Assembly: GCA_041441465.1 (NCBI GenBank)
Contig: JASDSY010000012.1
Span: 1 to 64,000 of the forward strand
Source: JASDSY01 sp041441465
GTDB taxonomy: Bacteria > Muiribacteriota > UBA9980
DNA: 64,000 nucleotides
Direction of reading: 5' to 3'
In this document: in pieces, positions 44,905 through 54,130 of the stretch
Layout of the letters: the number at the start of each line of letters is the position of its first letter
Position numbering within the stretch: position 1 is the first letter of the stretch
Program-made: the position numbers and the translations under genes
The notes under the pieces: generated by a model
Database searches by the model: none
What the model was told of the DNA's origin: nothing
Seen by the model: the letters and a program-made list of their open reading frames with translations, nothing else

Positions 44905-45783
44905 TTATTTTAAACCTGTGACTGTTTCTTCTACTATCTGGCTGAAAAGTTCCGCGGCCATGGCAGTTCTGTATTCTGCGTTCGATCTTACGTCGCTTAT
45001 CGGCTTGATCTCGCTTTTTAAAATATCGCACGCTTTTTTCAACATGCTTTTTGTGAGCGTTTGCTCAGCTTTCATGAATTTTTCGGTTTCCGCCGCGCGG
45101 ATTACAGTCGGCGCTACGGCGCCAAGCGCGATTTTTATGTCGGTAAGCTTTAACGAACCGTTAGGATGCGTCGAATAACTTAAAGCGGCCGCGCTCGACA
45201 CCTTCGAGATGGCAAAACCGCTTCTCTGACCTAATCTTTTCCAGCCTGATTTGTAACCTTCGAATTTCGGCACTACTATTTTGGTTATGATTTCATTTTT
45301 CTCGAGAACAGTCCGGCCCGGTCCTTTAAAAAAGTCCTGAAGCCGTATGGTCCTGTTTGAGTTTAAGGAGCGTACTTCGATGTCCGCGTCGAACACCATA
45401 AGCGCCGGTATGCTGTCGCCGGCAGGCGAAGCGTTGCCGATGTTGCCGCCTAATGTTCCTAACGCGCGTATCTGAGGCGATCCTATGTTTGAAACAGCCT
45501 GTACGAGCGCTGAATAATCTTTATTGAAAGCCGGGTATTTTATGAGTTGGAGATGGCGTACGCCCGAGCCTATTACAAATGTACTTTTGCGCTCTTCTAT
45601 GCCCGTTAATTCGGCGAGCGACGATATGTCGACGAGCAGCTTCGCGTATGAAGGATTGTCCTTTGCTTTTACAAGGACGTCAGTGCCGCCGCATATGAAG
45701 CGGTAAGGCTCGTTTATTGAATTTATAAGCTGCAATGTTTCGTTCAAATTGTTGACTTTGATTACTTTAAAATCACGAAGCAT
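44905..45783 (-). CDS. molybdenum hydroxylase FAD-binding subunit
   Basis: 292-aa XdhB/CoxM-type subunit. FAD motifs are CGGTDVLVKAKDN (about 31-44) and GTLGGNIGNASPAGDS (about 108-123), with the usual C-terminal domain. It passes electrons from the 2Fe-2S subunit to FAD and on to an acceptor. It is third in the order large-small-medium, one base after the small-subunit stop. ATG 45783 follows GAGGTG. Confidence 0.93.
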   Translation of the reverse strand: MLRDFKVIKVNNLNETLQLINSINEPYRFICGGTDVLVKAKDNPSYAKLLVDISSLAELTGIEERKSTFVIGSGVRHLQLIKYPAFNKDYSALVQAVSNIGSPQIRALGTLGGNIGNASPAGDSIPALMVFDADIEVRSLNSNRTIRLQDFFKGPGRTVLEKNEIITKIVVPKFEGYKSGWKRLGQRSGFAISKVSSAAALSYSTHPNGSLKLTDIKIALGAVAPTVIRAAETEKFMKAEQTLTKSMLKKACDILKSEIKPISDVRSNAEYRTAMAAELFSQIVEETVTGLK

Positions 45784-45784
45784 A

Positions 45785-46318
45785 TTATTTCACCTCGGCC
45801 TTTTTGTTTTTTGATAATTCCACTGCCGCCTCATTTATTGCCTCGACAATTTTTGCATAACCGGTGCAGCGGCAGATATTGCCGGCAAGGCCGTCTAAAA
45901 TCTGCTGGTTCGTCGGCGATTCGTATTTTGAAAGCAGCGCGTAAGAGGCGACTACCATTCCCGGAGTGCAAAAACCGCACTGTACGGATGCGTGTTTTAC
46001 GAATGAATCTATAATGGGCTTGGCCGAAGGCATTTCAGATATGCCTTCTATGGTTATAACGTTTTTGCCTTCGAGCGAGCTTGCCAGCACGAGGCATGCG
46101 GTTACCAGCTCGCCGTTCATTATTACCGTGCAGGCGCCGCATTCGCCCATGCCGCAGCCTTCCTTCGTGCCGGTGAATTTTAATTCATACCTCAGGATGT
46201 CGAGCAGCGTATAAGTTACCGGTACGGTTACATTTATATCTTTATTATTGACAATGAATTTGACTTGTATTTTTGACATAGGTTCAAGCGCGTTTTCCGC
46301 TGTTTTCTTATCTGGCAT
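45785..46318 (-). CDS. molybdenum hydroxylase 2Fe-2S subunit
   Basis: 177-aa CoxS/XdhC-type subunit. The plant-type ferredoxin cluster has CGMGECGACTV plus a later Cys, and the helical domain cluster has CGFCTPGM and CRCTGY. An N-terminal extension of about 20 residues is present. The start ATG overlaps the large-subunit stop (TAATG at 46318), so the two are translationally coupled. Confidence 0.95.
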   Translation of the reverse strand: MPDKKTAENALEPMSKIQVKFIVNNKDINVTVPVTYTLLDILRYELKFTGTKEGCGMGECGACTVIMNGELVTACLVLASSLEGKNVITIEGISEMPSAKPIIDSFVKHASVQCGFCTPGMVVASYALLSKYESPTNQQILDGLAGNICRCTGYAKIVEAINEAAVELSKNKKAEVK

Positions 46319-48645
46319 TATTTGGCCTCGCTTTCATGTTTATCTTTAAGAACTTCCCATATTTTTTCAGGCAGAACCGGCACGTGGTCGAATTGGTGGT
46401 TGACCGCGTTTGCGATTCCGTTTGCTACCGCTCCGACGACCGGCATTAATGACGGTTCGCCAAGGCCTTTTGCGCCGTAAGGGCCGTCTTTTGATTTTTC
46501 CTCGACGAATACGGTATTTACCTCGGGAACGTCGGTAACTGCCGGTATGACATAAGTCGAAAGGCCGAGCGTTTTAATCTGCCCTTTATCCGAAACCATA
46601 TTTTCCATTATGGCATAGCCGAGGCCCTGCGCCACGCCGCCTTCTACCTGGGCGGATGCGAGCGCCGGGTTGATCACTTTGCCGATATCATGTGCGCATG
46701 TCATTTTATTGACTTTTACCATCGCCGTTCTTCTGTCGACTTCGACTTCCGCGACATCGGTCGCGTATGAATAAACATAATAAGGCTCGCCCTGGCCGGT
46801 TTCCATGTTATAATCAATTTTAGGAGAAACGAAGTAGCCCATTTCTGAAAGGCCTATATTGGCGAAATAACATTTATTTACCAATTCTTTGAACGAAATT
46901 AATTTATTAGGGTCTTTAAGGCTGTAAAATTTGCCGTGCTTTGCCATAACTTCGTTCGATTTGATTTTCAGCTGTTCCGATGCCGCGCCGATTAATTTCT
47001 TGCGAAGTTTCGTGGCGGCGTCTAAAATCGCGTTACCGCTCATTACCGTAGTTCTTGATGCGACCGTCGGGCCGGAATCGGGAATGATATTGGTATCGAC
47101 GTTAGTGAAATTGATGGCTGAAATTTCGCAGCCTAAAGCCTCGGCCGCAATTTGCGAAAGTATTGTCTGCGCGCCCTGCCCCATTTCGACGTTGCCTACA
47201 CAGAGCGTTATGGAGCCGTCGCGCATTATTTGTATATGCGCTCCCGCTTTATCCATAAACCAGCCTTTAGCGCCAAGGTTCATGCCGTACATAACCGATG
47301 AAACGCCGATTCCCTTGTAAGTGGCATTGGCCGGGTCGTTATTCCATTTTTCAAATTCTTTGCGGCGTTTGTCGTATTCGCTTTCCTTTTTAGCTTTGTC
47401 AAGCGTTTCGATGAATCCGCACGATTCTTTGATTTTATGCGAAGTAATAGAAAGCGCGCCTTTTTTCAAAGCGTTATTTTTGCGGAATTCAAACGGATCG
47501 TATCCCATTTCGTTGCATACCATATTTATCATCGATTCCATGGCGTAAATTACCTGCGGTGTGCCAAAGCCTCTGTATGCGCCGCACGGAACTTTATTTG
47601 TGTAAAGTCCTATTACATCGCCATGTACGTTAGGAATTATATACGGGCCGCCGAAATGAACGGATGTTCTGAAAAGAACGACCGTTGAAATCGTTATATA
47701 AGCGCCGCATTCGCCTAATACTCTGACTTTGAGCGCGTTTATTTTTCCTTTTTTAGTTATGCCGAGTTTATATTCCATTTTCATAGGGTGACGTTTGGAT
47801 GAAATCATAAGGTCTTCAGCGCGGTCGAGTATCATCTTGACCGGGCGGCCGGTAATTTTGGCCATTAAAGCAGCTTTAGCCGCATATTCGGACGGTACGT
47901 CCTCTTTGCCGCCGAAACCGCCGCCGACTACGCACTGGATAACGCGGACTTTTGAAAGCGGCAGGCCGAGCGCGACTGATACCGCGCCCTGGACATAAAA
48001 CGGGCACTGCATCGAGCCGTAAACAGTTACGCCGTCAGCGCTGTCGGGAACGGCTATGCAGCCTTGAGTTTCAAGATACAAATGTTCCTGGTAATTAATG
48101 GTGAATGTTTTTTCAAAAGTTTTAAATGATTTTTTGAAAGCTTCGTCTATAGGATCGCCTTTCCTAACCTTATAATGGCAGACGATGTTGCTTTTAGGAT
48201 GGACTTTTATTTTTTCGGTAAGCGATTCCTCTACGTCGAGAACGGCTTCAAGCGGCTCATATTCGATTTCTACGAGTTCGGCTGCGGCTTCGGCGATTTG
48301 CCTTGTAGCGGCTGCGACGATCGCGACCGGTTCGCCTATAAAGCGTACTACTTCGTTTGCGAGGAGCGGCTGGTCATCGACTACGCAGCCTATTTTATTT
48401 TGGCCGGTGATCTGATCCGCCGTAACGACGGAAATAACTCCTGCCATAGCCAGCGCTTTAGTTTTATCTATTTTTTTTATCTTTCCGGAGGCTATTTTAG
48501 AATATACCATTTTTGCATGAAGCATATCGCCGAACGCTAAATCATCAACGTATTTTGCGCGCCCGGTAGCTTTGTCGTAAGCGTCGACACGAGTGGCTTT
48601 GGTGCCGACTACTGAATAATGGTTTGTTTTTTTTGTCGTTTTCAT
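46318..48645 (-). CDS. molybdenum hydroxylase large (molybdopterin-binding) subunit, xanthine dehydrogenase type
   Basis: 775-aa catalytic subunit of the xanthine dehydrogenase/aldehyde oxidase family. VGGGFGGKED binds the cofactor; GAYRGFGTPQ is the xanthine-dehydrogenase-type Arg loop; the catalytic Glu is in GAKGLGEPSL near 740. The CODH signature AYRCSFR is absent, so it is not a CO dehydrogenase. It likely hydroxylates a purine, another N-heterocycle or an aldehyde. It heads a large-small-medium operon and is 33 bases behind a MocA-like cofactor gene. ATG 48645 follows AAGGAG. Confidence 0.93.
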   Translation of the reverse strand: MKTTKKTNHYSVVGTKATRVDAYDKATGRAKYVDDLAFGDMLHAKMVYSKIASGKIKKIDKTKALAMAGVISVVTADQITGQNKIGCVVDDQPLLANEVVRFIGEPVAIVAAATRQIAEAAAELVEIEYEPLEAVLDVEESLTEKIKVHPKSNIVCHYKVRKGDPIDEAFKKSFKTFEKTFTINYQEHLYLETQGCIAVPDSADGVTVYGSMQCPFYVQGAVSVALGLPLSKVRVIQCVVGGGFGGKEDVPSEYAAKAALMAKITGRPVKMILDRAEDLMISSKRHPMKMEYKLGITKKGKINALKVRVLGECGAYITISTVVLFRTSVHFGGPYIIPNVHGDVIGLYTNKVPCGAYRGFGTPQVIYAMESMINMVCNEMGYDPFEFRKNNALKKGALSITSHKIKESCGFIETLDKAKKESEYDKRRKEFEKWNNDPANATYKGIGVSSVMYGMNLGAKGWFMDKAGAHIQIMRDGSITLCVGNVEMGQGAQTILSQIAAEALGCEISAINFTNVDTNIIPDSGPTVASRTTVMSGNAILDAATKLRKKLIGAASEQLKIKSNEVMAKHGKFYSLKDPNKLISFKELVNKCYFANIGLSEMGYFVSPKIDYNMETGQGEPYYVYSYATDVAEVEVDRRTAMVKVNKMTCAHDIGKVINPALASAQVEGGVAQGLGYAIMENMVSDKGQIKTLGLSTYVIPAVTDVPEVNTVFVEEKSKDGPYGAKGLGEPSLMPVVGAVANGIANAVNHQFDHVPVLPEKIWEVLKDKHESEAK

Positions 48646-48678
48646 TAACCAGAGCTCCTTTTTATTAGAGATTGAGTT

Positions 48679-49335
48679 CTAAAATTTAATTTTTTCGTAT
48701 TCTTCGATTGTATCTATGTTTCTTATTATACCTTCGTCGTGGACATTAATGTGAGTTATTATCGAACTGTTAGAGTTTAATATGTCCTTTAAAGAACCTG
48801 TATTTGCGTCGAGTTTTAAAACGTCGCCCATGACTTTTTTAGGAAAACAAGCGGGATGGCCCCGACGCATATTGTAAGAAGGTATTACGATCCTGCCGCG
48901 GTCCGTGTCAAAACCATCTTTTACGGCTTTAAATGTTTCGAGCGTTACAAGCGGCCTGTCGATTAATTGTAACATGAAACCGGCATAAAAATCAATTGAT
49001 TTTTTTTGTAAAAATGTTGAAATGCCGCATTTTATAGATGAAAATTGACCGGCTTTGTAAATTTCGTTCCGGGCAGTGATAATTTCGTAATTATGCGGTT
49101 TTAAGCATTCCGGAGGCCGGTATTCATTTATATGTCTCTTCATTAAATCATATTCGTGCCCTAAGACGACAATGATGGTTTTAATGCCGGCATGAATAAA
49201 TCCGTCGAGAGCATTATATGTGAATGACCGTCCTTTATAATCTAGAAGCTGCTTCATTTTACCCATACGGCTGCTTTCGCCGGCGGCAAGTAATATTCCG
49301 AAAATTTCGGTTGCGCTTCTATTCGTTTCATTCAT
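48679..49335 (-). CDS. mocA: MocA-like molybdopterin cytidylyltransferase
   Basis: 218-aa nucleotidyltransferase of the MobA/MocA group. The signature LLAAGESSRMGKMKQLLDY lies near residues 12-30; DRPLV and RRGHPACFPKKV match the CTP:molybdopterin cytidylyltransferase set. It would make the dinucleotide cofactor needed by the hydroxylase encoded just downstream. ATG 49335 is chosen because GAGGTG lies five bases upstream. The guanylyl enzyme MobA is the alternative, but context favours MocA. Confidence 0.88.
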   Translation of the reverse strand: MNETNRSATEIFGILLAAGESSRMGKMKQLLDYKGRSFTYNALDGFIHAGIKTIIVVLGHEYDLMKRHINEYRPPECLKPHNYEIITARNEIYKAGQFSSIKCGISTFLQKKSIDFYAGFMLQLIDRPLVTLETFKAVKDGFDTDRGRIVIPSYNMRRGHPACFPKKVMGDVLKLDANTGSLKDILNSNSSIITHINVHDEGIIRNIDTIEEYEKIKF

Positions 49336-49887
49336 CGAGCACCTCATTAATGAGAATTTTTGGTTTTTATTAATAAGCAAACATAGTATTTTAACATAGC
49401 AATGTTATTTTTTAAAGTGATTTTATTTCCGGTTTTATATGATCTTTGACTATAAAATAAAGAGATTGTTTTGTTTATGCCTTTGATGTAAATTTTGAGT
49501 TTTAATGGTTTCGCCGTTATTTTGAATTTTATTTGAAATTTAAGGCGATCTGCCACTTCGTGGTAATTTTTAGTTAACGAATGCTTTCGTAATAAATTCT
49601 GCTAAAATTAATTAGAAAGTAGTAAAAAATAGAATTTTTTTTAAAATTAAAAAAATACGATTGTAAAATCGATAAATTTTATGGCTGAAATAAAGGTTTT
49701 AGATTGTTTTGAAATATGCCGGCTTTTAATTTTAATTTGACAAAAAGTCAATAATCGCATATAATAACCTTGAATTTTTGTTAGCTCCGGTATATTTTTA
49801 AATTCATAATGACCGCTTAAAACAGAATTGTTGAATTACTGCTGAAATCAAAATAAATAAAATTTATTAAAATGTGAGGTAAATGAA
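49336..49887 (+). other. 552-bp divergent intergenic region
   Basis: Very AT-rich region between the hydroxylase operon (leftward) and the C_GCAxxG gene (rightward). It holds a consensus rightward promoter at 49737-49765 and a tiny CCAC/GTGG hairpin at 49553-49563. No convincing gene is seen; a 69-codon leftward frame at 49347-49556 has no ribosome site and biased Lys/Ile composition. Confidence 0.5.
49737..49765 (+). promoter_or_regulatory. consensus sigma70 promoter for the C_GCAxxG gene
   Basis: TTGACA (49737-49742), 17-base spacer, TATAAT (49760-49765); both hexamers perfect. Confidence 0.85.
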
Positions 49888-50244
49888 GTGTCGAAAGCTG
49901 TTGAATTTCATAAAAAAGGCTTTAATTGCGCGGAATCTATAATTAAGACATTTAATGAAGAAAAAAATGCGAATATTCCAGTATCGATTGCGAGTCCTTT
50001 CGGTTCGGGCATGTCGGTCGGCGCAACCTGCGGCGCGATTTCCGGAGCGCTTATGGCGCTGGGGTTTATAAAGGGACGTGAGACCTCCGACACTCAAAAT
50101 GAATCTCGAAAGAACGCGCGCGTATTCATGACTAAACTTAAAGAAAAGTACGGCACATTCGAATGTGTCGAATTGAAACGCAAAGGCGTTTCGTGCGATG
50201 AGATTATAGCCTATGCTTATGACACCTTGACTGAAAGTATTTAA
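49888..50244 (+). CDS. C_GCAxxG_C_C family protein
   Basis: 118-aa protein with the spaced cysteine pattern of this family: FNCAESI near residue 12, GATCGAISGALMALG near 45-59, FECVELK near 93 and VSCDEI near 103. The family is thought to be redox- or metal-linked and often accompanies anaerobic oxidoreductases; no activity is established. The start is GTG 49888 with GAGGT seven bases upstream. It is followed by a ModA-like gene after 237 bases. Confidence 0.85.
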   Translation: MSKAVEFHKKGFNCAESIIKTFNEEKNANIPVSIASPFGSGMSVGATCGAISGALMALGFIKGRETSDTQNESRKNARVFMTKLKEKYGTFECVELKRKGVSCDEIIAYAYDTLTESI

Positions 50245-50481
50245 AATATAGGCGGCGGTATTAATTTACTCGCTATAAAAATTCATATTGCTGCCGTATT
50301 AGTTTAAGGAAATAAATTGTGCATTTGATATAGGCGGTATCTTAAATTTGGTTAAAGTTTAAAAGAAGAAGAAAAAAATCAGCATAAAATAATATTTAAT
50401 ATTTGAGGATAAATATACAGGAGTAAAGAATACACATCTTCATATATGTTATAAGACGTTTATTATAAAAACGGAGGAAAC

Positions 50482-51369
50482 ATGATTAAGAATAAAACAT
50501 TCGGTGTAGTATCGTTATGTTCCGCAGCAATGGTAATTTTTATTATTTTGATGAATTTTTCATCCGGAAGGTGCGAAGACAATAAGATTATTTTTCTTGC
50601 CGGTTCCGCTTCGAAGCCGGCTGTCGAGGAATTAGTAAAGGAATTCGAGAAAGAAAGCGGAATTAAAGTCGACGTATCTTTCGGCGGGTCCGGCGTATTG
50701 CTGTCGCAGATGAAAATATCTAAAGCCGGCGATCTGTATTTTCCCGGTTCAGTTGATTTTATTGAAAAAGCGAAGCGTGAAAATTTGATAGATACGGCAA
50801 GTGAAACGCAGGTCGTATATCTTGTTCCTTCGATAAATGTTAAACGCGGCAATCCTAAAGGCATTAAAACGTTGAAAGACCTTTGCAAGCCGGGCTTGAA
50901 AGTAGTTATCGGAAATCCTGACTGTGTATGTCTCGGCGTGTTCGCGGTCGAACTTTTCGAAAAATACCTCGATACGGCCGAGCTGAAGCTTTTACATAAA
51001 AATATAGTGAATTACGCAGAAAGCTGTGAAAAAACTGCGACTTCCATATCGCTCGGTGCGGCTGACGCGATAATCGGCTGGAGCGTATTTGAAAGCTGGG
51101 ACGCTAAAAGAATAGAAACTGTGCCGCTTTCAGCGGATAATATCGTAAGGCTGAGCTATCTTTCGATTGCAATAACTAAATATGCTAAAAATCCGGCGCT
51201 GGCACAAAAACTAATCGATTATATCAAATCCGAAAAAGGACTGAAGTTTTTCAAAAAATATAATTATTTCATTACTCCTGAAGAAGCCCTGAAATTTGTC
51301 GGCGCCAAAAAGCCTATCGGCGGCGTAGAATATATAGTTCCCAGGGAATGGATGCTCGAAAAAAAATAG
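50482..51369 (+). CDS. ModA-like periplasmic molybdate/tungstate-type binding protein
   Basis: 295 aa. A signal peptide or anchor (about 8-28) precedes a type II periplasmic binding protein fold: FLAGSASKPAVEELVKEFE, VSFGGSGVLLSQ (oxoanion-type Ser/Gly loop), GDLYFPGS, VIGNPDCVCLG, and GAADAIIGWSVFES near 190-205. ModA proteins deliver molybdate to ModBC, but no ABC permease or ATPase follows; two MFS genes do. ATG 50482 follows GGAGG. Given the neighbouring molybdenum hydroxylase, oxoanion binding is plausible; phosphate or other oxoanions are possible. Confidence 0.82.
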   Translation: MIKNKTFGVVSLCSAAMVIFIILMNFSSGRCEDNKIIFLAGSASKPAVEELVKEFEKESGIKVDVSFGGSGVLLSQMKISKAGDLYFPGSVDFIEKAKRENLIDTASETQVVYLVPSINVKRGNPKGIKTLKDLCKPGLKVVIGNPDCVCLGVFAVELFEKYLDTAELKLLHKNIVNYAESCEKTATSISLGAADAIIGWSVFESWDAKRIETVPLSADNIVRLSYLSIAITKYAKNPALAQKLIDYIKSEKGLKFFKKYNYFITPEEALKFVGAKKPIGGVEYIVPREWMLEKK

Positions 51370-51381
51370 AGAGTGGAAATT

Positions 51382-52563
51382 ATGCTACGTAAGATTAAGG
51401 ATTTTTTAGGGCTCCAGAAAAGCGTCAGCGTATTGCTTATAATGGTAATATTTGTAGGCATGGGTGAAAAGCTGGCTGAGAGGTTTCTGCCCAAATATAT
51501 TATGCTTTTAGGCGGCGGCGCAATTTCGGTCGGTTTTTTGAACGGGCTTGACAATCTTTTGAGCGCGTTGTATTCATTTCCAGGCGGCTATTTGAGCGAT
51601 AAAATAGGCTATAAAAAATCGCTGATTTTTTTTAATCTGTTTGCGATGGCCGGTTACCTTATAGTAATAGCGTTTCCTTACTGGCAGGCTGTAATAATAG
51701 GTTCGGTATTTTTCATCTCCTGGGATGCGCTTTCGCTTCCGGCCACTATGAGTCTTGTATCAAATGTGCTTCCGAGCAAAAAGCATACGATGGGCGTTAC
51801 TATGCATTCGCTTTTTCGGCGCGTCCCTATGGCTCTCGGCCCGCTTGCCGGCGGTTACCTGATAAGCGTTTACGGCGGGATTGAAGGGATACGGATAGCG
51901 TTTTGCCTCGCTTTTTTACTTGCGCTTATTTCTCTGATATTACAGCAGTCGTTGATGGAAGATAAAAAAATGCCGGTCCAAACCGGCACTATTGAACGGA
52001 TGACATGGAAGAAAGCGCTGACGCCTGAGTTAAAGAATCTTTTAATTTCCGATATATTAATAAGATTTTGCGAACAGATTCCATACGCGTTTGTCGTAAT
52101 ATGGTGCCTTGATAACATTAAAATCACGGCCATGCAGTTTGGCGTTCTTACCGCAGTCGAGATGGCGACGGCGGTTTTTATTTATATACCTGTCGCTGCG
52201 CTTGCCGATAAAGGCCATAAAAAAAGATATGTCACGATAACTTTTATTTTTTTTACGATATTTCCGATAGCGTTAATGTATTGCCAAAATATGGCTTCTT
52301 TATACATAGCATTTATTATCAGGGGGCTTAAGGAATTCGGCGAGCCGACGCGAAAGACTTTAATAATGGATCTGGCGCCGGAAAATGCGAAAGCCTACAC
52401 TTTCGGAGTTTATTATCTTGTGCGCGATATTATTGTGTCATTGGCCGCATTCGGAGGAGCTTATATATGGCAAGTATCGCCGGAGCTTAATTTTATGACC
52501 GCGGCAGCCTTCGGATTGGCCGGTACGATTTATTTTGTTATTTTCGGCCGCGATTTGAAATGA
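51382..52563 (+). CDS. MFS transporter next to the ModA-like gene
   Basis: About 393 aa and twelve hydrophobic segments. The family loop motif is seen in GGYLSDKIGYKKSLIF (about 73-88) and again as ALADKGHKKR in the second half. It starts 12 bases after the ModA-like stop, so the two are co-transcribed. ATG 51382 is preferred, with GAGAGTGGAA just upstream; a GTG nine bases earlier is the alternative. The substrate is unknown; pairing with a binding protein is unusual for MFS carriers. Confidence 0.85.
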   Translation: MLRKIKDFLGLQKSVSVLLIMVIFVGMGEKLAERFLPKYIMLLGGGAISVGFLNGLDNLLSALYSFPGGYLSDKIGYKKSLIFFNLFAMAGYLIVIAFPYWQAVIIGSVFFISWDALSLPATMSLVSNVLPSKKHTMGVTMHSLFRRVPMALGPLAGGYLISVYGGIEGIRIAFCLAFLLALISLILQQSLMEDKKMPVQTGTIERMTWKKALTPELKNLLISDILIRFCEQIPYAFVVIWCLDNIKITAMQFGVLTAVEMATAVFIYIPVAALADKGHKKRYVTITFIFFTIFPIALMYCQNMASLYIAFIIRGLKEFGEPTRKTLIMDLAPENAKAYTFGVYYLVRDIIVSLAAFGGAYIWQVSPELNFMTAAAFGLAGTIYFVIFGRDLK

Positions 52564-52678
52564 TTTGGCCCTGATAACATTTGGTAAAACTATGTTTTTG
52601 CTGCTTTATTGACAGATTTAAAAATATTTGGATGCAAATGTTTTGATATTGATTATTTTTTAGTGAGGAATGGTAATT

Positions 52679-53956
52679 TTGAATTTAATAAAAGCATTTT
52701 CAAATTATATCGATGTATTTAAAAATAAAAAAATGGCGTTTTTGTTACTTTTAGGCATTACTTCCGGACTTCCGTTTTTTCTTACGAATAAGGCTGCGCA
52801 GGCCTGGATGAGCGTTGAGAAAATTGACATTTCTACGATAGGCTTTATGAGTCTGGCCGGGCTTCCGTATTCGCTTAAATTTTTATGGGCGCCGCTAATG
52901 GACAGGTATTCATTATTTAATTCAAGGCGTAAAGGCTGGATCGTTATCGCTCATATTTTTTTGATAATATCGATAGCTGCGATGTATTTCCAAAATCCGG
53001 CTGGTTCCGCGTCTGCGTTTGCCATAAATATATTATTCATGGCTTTTTTCAGCGCTTCGTTCGATATCGCTTACGACGCTTATAAAATCGAGATACTCGA
53101 TGAGAACGAACTCGGCGCCGGCGCCGCATTATCGGTTCTTGGTTATCGTATCGCGCTTATAATAACCGGCTCATTCGCATTTATATTCGCCGATAAATAC
53201 GGCTGGGGCGCTGCTTATCTTTTAATCTCGTTTATTCTGCTGCTTAACGCGGTATCTTCATTATATGCTCCGCCTTCCAATGAACAATGCGCTGCGCCGC
53301 AAAGTTTGAAAGAAGCCGTTATAAATCCTTTTGTTGATTTTTTTAAGAGGAAAGGCGCGGGATATGGTGCGGCGATTTTATTATTTATAATTTTATTTAA
53401 ATTCGGCGATTCGCTTGTGGGCAATATGTCGATACCGTTTTTGATCACGCTTGGTTTTACTCAGTCGGAAATCGGCGTTGTGTCAGGCGGAGTGGGATTA
53501 TTTGCCACAATTGCCGGAGTTATTGCCGGCGGAGCTGTTTTGAGCCGGATCGGAATAAATAAATCGCTGTGGATTTTTGGTTTTTTTCAGGCGTTAAGTA
53601 ATTTTTCATATTATATGCTGTTTTTTTACGGTAAAAGCTACGGGATGATGACTTCGGCCATAATTATTGAAAATGTTTGTGCCGGGCTTGGTACTGCTTC
53701 ATTTGTGGCTTTTTTGATGAGCCTTTGCAACCGCGAATATTCAGCGACACAATATGCCCTTTTGACAAGCCTTATGGCTGTCAGCCGTGACATAATAGTT
53801 TCGCCCGCCGGTAAGATGGTTGAATATTGCGGCTGGCCATGGTTTTTCCTGCTCAGCGTCATTTTATCGCTGCCGGGGATCATGCTTTTGAAAATATTTG
53901 CTCCGTGGGATGAAAAAAGCGGTTATGCCGGAAAAATACCTGAAACTGATTGCTGA
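52679..53956 (+). CDS. AmpG-like MFS transporter
   Basis: About 425 aa with twelve or more hydrophobic segments. The start (FLLLLGITSGLPFFL and LPYSLKFLWAPLMDRY) is characteristic of AmpG-type permeases, which import anhydro-muropeptides in enterobacteria; relatives carry other substrates. GAGG at 52665-52668 suits TTG 52679 (ten-base spacing) better than ATG 52670, which it almost touches. It is 115 bases after the preceding MFS gene, without a clear terminator between. Confidence 0.8.
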   Translation: MNLIKAFSNYIDVFKNKKMAFLLLLGITSGLPFFLTNKAAQAWMSVEKIDISTIGFMSLAGLPYSLKFLWAPLMDRYSLFNSRRKGWIVIAHIFLIISIAAMYFQNPAGSASAFAINILFMAFFSASFDIAYDAYKIEILDENELGAGAALSVLGYRIALIITGSFAFIFADKYGWGAAYLLISFILLLNAVSSLYAPPSNEQCAAPQSLKEAVINPFVDFFKRKGAGYGAAILLFIILFKFGDSLVGNMSIPFLITLGFTQSEIGVVSGGVGLFATIAGVIAGGAVLSRIGINKSLWIFGFFQALSNFSYYMLFFYGKSYGMMTSAIIIENVCAGLGTASFVAFLMSLCNREYSATQYALLTSLMAVSRDIIVSPAGKMVEYCGWPWFFLLSVILSLPGIMLLKIFAPWDEKSGYAGKIPETDC

Positions 53957-54027
53957 AAATAATACTATCGGAATTTTTTAATTATATGTGTTAAAAATAA
54001 AATATGAGAACGAGCTATAGTTATGTG

Positions 54028-54050
54028 CGAAGTTACTTGAATAAACTTCG
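54028..54050 (+). other. short hairpin after the AmpG-like gene
   Basis: CGAAGTT (54028-54034) and AACTTCG (54044-54050) form a 7-bp stem without a T-run. A weak terminator or chance hairpin. Confidence 0.25.
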
Positions 54051-54130
54051 TCGGTAGCGTATTATAAATTCAGACTTTTGTGATACAGATAATACGGCAC
54101 ATGTAATTTAGGTTTAGACTGGAGGCAAAC

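Noticed and set aside
46318..48645. Aerobic CO dehydrogenase large subunit
   Set aside because: The AYRCSFR active-site loop of CODH is absent; GAYRGFGTPQ is the xanthine dehydrogenase/aldehyde oxidase type.
49347..49556. 69-codon leftward frame upstream of mocA
   Set aside because: Lys/Ile-rich composition typical of random AT-rich DNA, overlaps the mocA start region, no ribosome site.
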